From Watersipora subatra (Eukaryota > Bryozoa > Gymnolaemata > Cheilostomatida > Watersiporidae): a DNA stretch of 64,000 nt. This document shows positions 61,701 through 64,000 of the stretch, in pieces (the stretch's first letter is position 1; each line of letters starts with the position of its first letter). The notes beneath the pieces are model-generated. The model was not told where the DNA came from. It saw only the letters and a program-made list of their open reading frames with translations, and made no database searches. Made by a program: the position numbers and the translations under genes. The stretch spans positions 59,245,802-59,309,801 of the forward strand of contig NC_088715.1 in NCBI RefSeq assembly GCF_963576615.1. Direction: 5' to 3'.

Positions 61701-64000
61701 CGGCCGATCATTGCGCTGTTGTGGAAACCAGGCTTTAGAGTACAAGTGAGGCACTGGAGCATCTATTTTAGCTGCCAAGGAACTTGTGAGATATTCTTTA
61801 TTGTTTATTTAGCAGATTTGTGTCAATCTCAAAAAGCTTCTAAAGAACTTATATAGCCACAACAAACCTACATAAGTATTTGAAGTATTAGATTCTATCT
61901 CTATTATCCTTATACCATGAAATAACCAACTGCTATTAATGAATCCGCTTTGTCATGGTGTGCTTGTGTATCCATGACTGTCAGCTAGTCTCGTAAATGC
62001 TGTGTTTGCACATTTATGGTAGATTTGGTCTAAACATATGTGTGTGCGTGCGTGTGCGTGTGTGTTTATTTTCATCAACAGAAACAATACAGAAAAATAA
62101 ACTGCATATTAGTCAATATATCAGGTTAAATACAAATTAATGAGAAAATGAAAAACTGTAGCAAAATTCACTCAACCTGAGCACGAGATATGAGAGTAAT
62201 GATGATGGTGCCATAAGTGCACTGTAGCCCAGCTAATGTTCCGTGTCTCTATCATGTTGTGAAAAATATCTGGTTTCAAAGCTCTGTCTGGTTCCTGAGA
62301 ACCAGACATAGCCTGAGAACCAAACAAACCCGAGCCTCTTAAACACCTTAAATCAGATTAGAAACTCGAGTATGCGCCTTCACAATTGACCTCAAGGAAC
62401 ACATTCACTGGATTGTTGTCATGAAAACATTATATTACCAATTAGTGTTGAGAAACAACGCATAGCCGGCTGTCTGATTGAGAATGAAAGAGGTTCTGGG
62501 CTTAATTATAGTCTTTATATAAATGTCAGTGTTTGTCTTTTTGTTAAACCCTGTGTCCAGCTATAGCAATTAAAATCTAGCCATGAAAAAATCCGTTCGG
62601 GGCGAGATTTTACTTTGGGACCTCCAGATCTAGAGGTGGTACACTCAACCATAAAGCGACATGAAATACCAAGGCGTCATTGGGCAAGTGCTTGCAAGGG
62701 CTCAAGTGCTTGCTTAGGGTTGATAATTAGCACTGTTGAACATTACGAGTAGCCATTGTTAAGTTACCCCGGCATTGTTTTAGTAAAGATTTTAGTACAC
62801 GTCTAGCTTTCTAAGGAAGTTACTCAAATTCATTAGGCAATTATTCTACTACCCGTGCAACGCCGGTGCATTCACCTAGTAGCTGACAAATAAACTTATT
62901 CTAGATTGCATGATGCGAAGGTTTGAGCTGACCTTTTTGTTTCAACAAGTTGAATTCATCTGAACTGTTAATAATGACCGTCAACTATATATTGAAACTA
63001 GAAAAATGCCCGGCGTTGCACAGCTAATAAAAAAGTTTTTGCACAGAAAAATTATTTTAAATCCACATATATAACAATTATCATTCTAACTTTTAAATGA
63101 AAATGTTATGTTTATTTCTGTGTACTGTGTTTATTTCTATGTAATTCATACTGTACCGGCTGCAGTGCCTACTAAAGCTCTCTATTGATTGCAATAGTCT
63201 TGTTGGTCATGCGATTTTAAGCATTTTTTTCAAGTATGGGTACAAATCTTTCTTTTGGGATGACTTCATGCATAGCGCTAGATGCGGTGTTGAGGGTGTA
63301 GCTATGAAGCATTGACATGTACAATTAGTATTTATTATTTATTAATATTATTTAGCCCAATTTATTCCATAGTATAGCTAGTTGGGCAGCGGAGCATATT
63401 GGATAAACGTCTGTCTGCTGACCTGGTGGTTGGAGGTTTAAATCCAGTACACAGCAGGTTTTTTACTCCTTAAAACTTTATTGCTATAAGTAGACAGAAG
63501 GAAAAACAGATGGACAGACATACAAACATTCAGATTTCCATATATAGATGAATCTTTACTCCCAGCATTCAAACCTAAACTAGAGTTAATCTCAAGTAAT
63601 CCTTATAAATTACACCTACCTACACCGTAGGACTTATTTTCATTTTGTAGTCAAACCGCTTTGCCACTAGTTAAGAAGGCACACCTTTATATAGGCACAA
63701 TATAAAGGTGTGCCTCTTTTTGTTGTGCTACGCCATTGTTCTAAATAAGTAGCTCAAAAACAAAGCAAAACTTTTTATTCTGAATAAAAAACATATCGAA
63801 ACTATCTAAATACCGCAATTTCAAAATTTTTCATAACTGCAATAACTTGGGTGTCCTTATTAAGAAAGTGAAAATATTACCACTTGACTTCTAAAAACCC
63901 AAGTTTTTCTATTGACTAACCCAAGAAGATGTCCAGCCGCCTATGTACATTCTTTGCTCTTGCAGAAACTTTTGAACCTTCTCAATATCAGATTTTGGCT
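58503..64000 (-). CDS. CD109: CD109-like / alpha-2-macroglobulin-family protein, 3' part
   Basis: Six exons, 5' to 3': 64000 (continues outside)-63921, 61556-61395, 60924-60731, 60089-59918, 59114-59006, 58708-58503; all phases join. Order of domains: end of the thioester (alpha/alpha-barrel) domain with GGWTSSW and DTLIATQALSILAEL, CUB strands, then the receptor-binding MG8 domain with FAKGHGVALVQM, GPGERSGVAMVDFTVPSGY and TIYFDY. The C-terminus has a Cys cluster (CLACGSYQCNWC) followed by a Ser-rich spacer and a hydrophobic tail (LISVIIVVFLFY), the layout of CD109, which is GPI-anchored. The thioester itself lies outside the window. In vertebrates CD109 modulates TGF-beta signalling; invertebrate relatives act in innate immunity. 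A TEP-type relative is the alternative. Confidence 0.85.
59006..59114 (-). CDS. CD109: CD109-like exon: MG8 end
   Basis: NNCVTINAGRRRTAANITQN then RVFDFFEPG; the family's VYDYYEP end segment. Confidence 0.88.
59918..60089 (-). CDS. CD109: CD109-like exon: MG8 core
   Basis: WKGPGERSGVAMVDFTVPSG then TIYFDY; strong A2M receptor-domain signature. Confidence 0.9.
60315..60392 (-). repeat. tRNA-like SINE remnant
   Basis: The minus strand reads GTGGTGCAACTGGTAGAGCA (A box) and TAGTTCAAATTCTG (B box), 72-75 nt overall. The acceptor stem does not pair, so it is not called as a tRNA gene. Confidence 0.5.
60731..60924 (-). CDS. CD109: CD109-like exon: CUB end and MG8 start
   Basis: GTVQTFAKGHGVALVQMKTT and FDIHMKLW segments; donor GTGAGT, phase 2. 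Confidence 0.85.
61395..61556 (-). CDS. CD109: CD109-like exon: thioester domain end / CUB
   Basis: DTLIATQALSILAEL matches the family DTVVALQALS motif; 54 codons, phase 0 at both ends. Confidence 0.88.
61593..61734. mobile_element. Short Harbinger-like MITE (142 bp)
   Basis: Ends AGCTTGGTT and AACCAGGCT with TTA on both sides; GC-rich hairpin interior (CATTGCGC repeats). Confidence 0.65.
62037..62064. repeat. (GT)n-type microsatellite
   Basis: GTGTGCGTGCGTGTGCGTGT tract in the CD109-like intron. Confidence 0.85.
62512..62879 (+). mobile_element. Helitron-like element in CD109-like intron
   Basis: Starts TCTTTATATAAATGTCAGTG; contains a minus-strand tRNA-like module at about 62590-62660; ends CCCGTGCAACGCCGGTGCATTCACCTAG then T. 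Confidence 0.65.
62998..63548 (-). mobile_element. Helitron-like element, reverse orientation
   Basis: Read on the minus strand: A|TCTATATATGGAAATCTG at the 5' end and GTGCAACGCCGGGCATTTTTCTAG|T at the 3' end, an exact A/T insertion. A plus-strand tRNA-like module lies at about 63380-63455. Confidence 0.7.
63921..64000 (-). CDS. CD109: CD109-like exon, cut by window edge
   Basis: Encodes DIEKVQKFLQEQRMYIGGW then TSSW before the GTTAGT donor; the typical helix preceding GG..ST.DT in A2M thioester domains. Confidence 0.8.

Overview
This is an AT-rich animal nuclear DNA window. Its genes are spliced, with GT-AG introns, and the spaces between them are filled with transposons, minisatellites and microsatellites. 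Three conserved animal genes can be rebuilt exon by exon: METTL13 (minus strand, 11 exons), CFAP300 (plus strand, 7 exons) and the 3' end of a CD109/alpha-2-macroglobulin-family gene (minus strand). CFAP300 implies a ciliated animal. The mobile-element mix (a Polinton-type DNA-polymerase element, TTAA and TA terminal-inverted-repeat elements, Helitron-like elements, Ty3/gypsy and non-LTR remnants) suggests a marine invertebrate, possibly a lophotrochozoan, but I cannot name the species.

Layout. 1-2.6 kb: Helitron-like element, then a TTAA-flanked inverted-repeat element. 2,567-13,624: an 11.06 kb Polinton-like element with about 417 bp terminal inverted repeats and a 6-bp target duplication. 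It carries a B-family DNA polymerase of the protein-primed type, two iteron-like arrays, and four other genes without recognisable relatives. It sits in one arm of a palindrome made of two truncated DDE-transposase-like genes; the uninterrupted arm (14.2-15.5 kb) shows the empty target site. 16.5-18.9 kb: decayed gypsy element, with a 5'-truncated LINE in a second gypsy fragment. 21.0-22.8 kb: an intronless 596-residue protein that looks like three tandem scramblase/Tubby-like domains. 26.5-52.1 kb: METTL13, whose 7.6 kb last intron holds a stack of TIR elements. 52.26-58.0 kb: CFAP300, head to head with METTL13 with 178 bp between start codons. 58.5-64 kb: CD109-like gene, tail to tail with CFAP300 and running off the right edge.

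Main points of interest. First, the Polinton-like element has perfect integration hallmarks, yet I see no integrase, packaging ATPase, protease or capsid gene. It has instead a possible single-strand-binding protein, a pair of paralogous Cys-cluster proteins and a secreted protein. Second, METTL13 exon 10 (60-bp units) and CFAP300 exon 4 (75-bp unit) independently carry in-frame tandem duplications that include the 3' splice site, so alternative acceptor choice could add or remove 20- or 25-residue blocks. Third, the triple-domain intronless protein is a candidate for an undescribed family.

How the genes fit together. METTL13 methylates elongation factor eEF1A, CFAP300 supports dynein-arm assembly in cilia, and CD109 is a GPI-anchored protease-inhibitor-family protein. 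Their functions are unrelated; they share only the bidirectional promoter (METTL13/CFAP300) and the convergent 3' ends (CFAP300/CD109). All protein calls come from reading motifs and comparing with remembered family members; no search was run.
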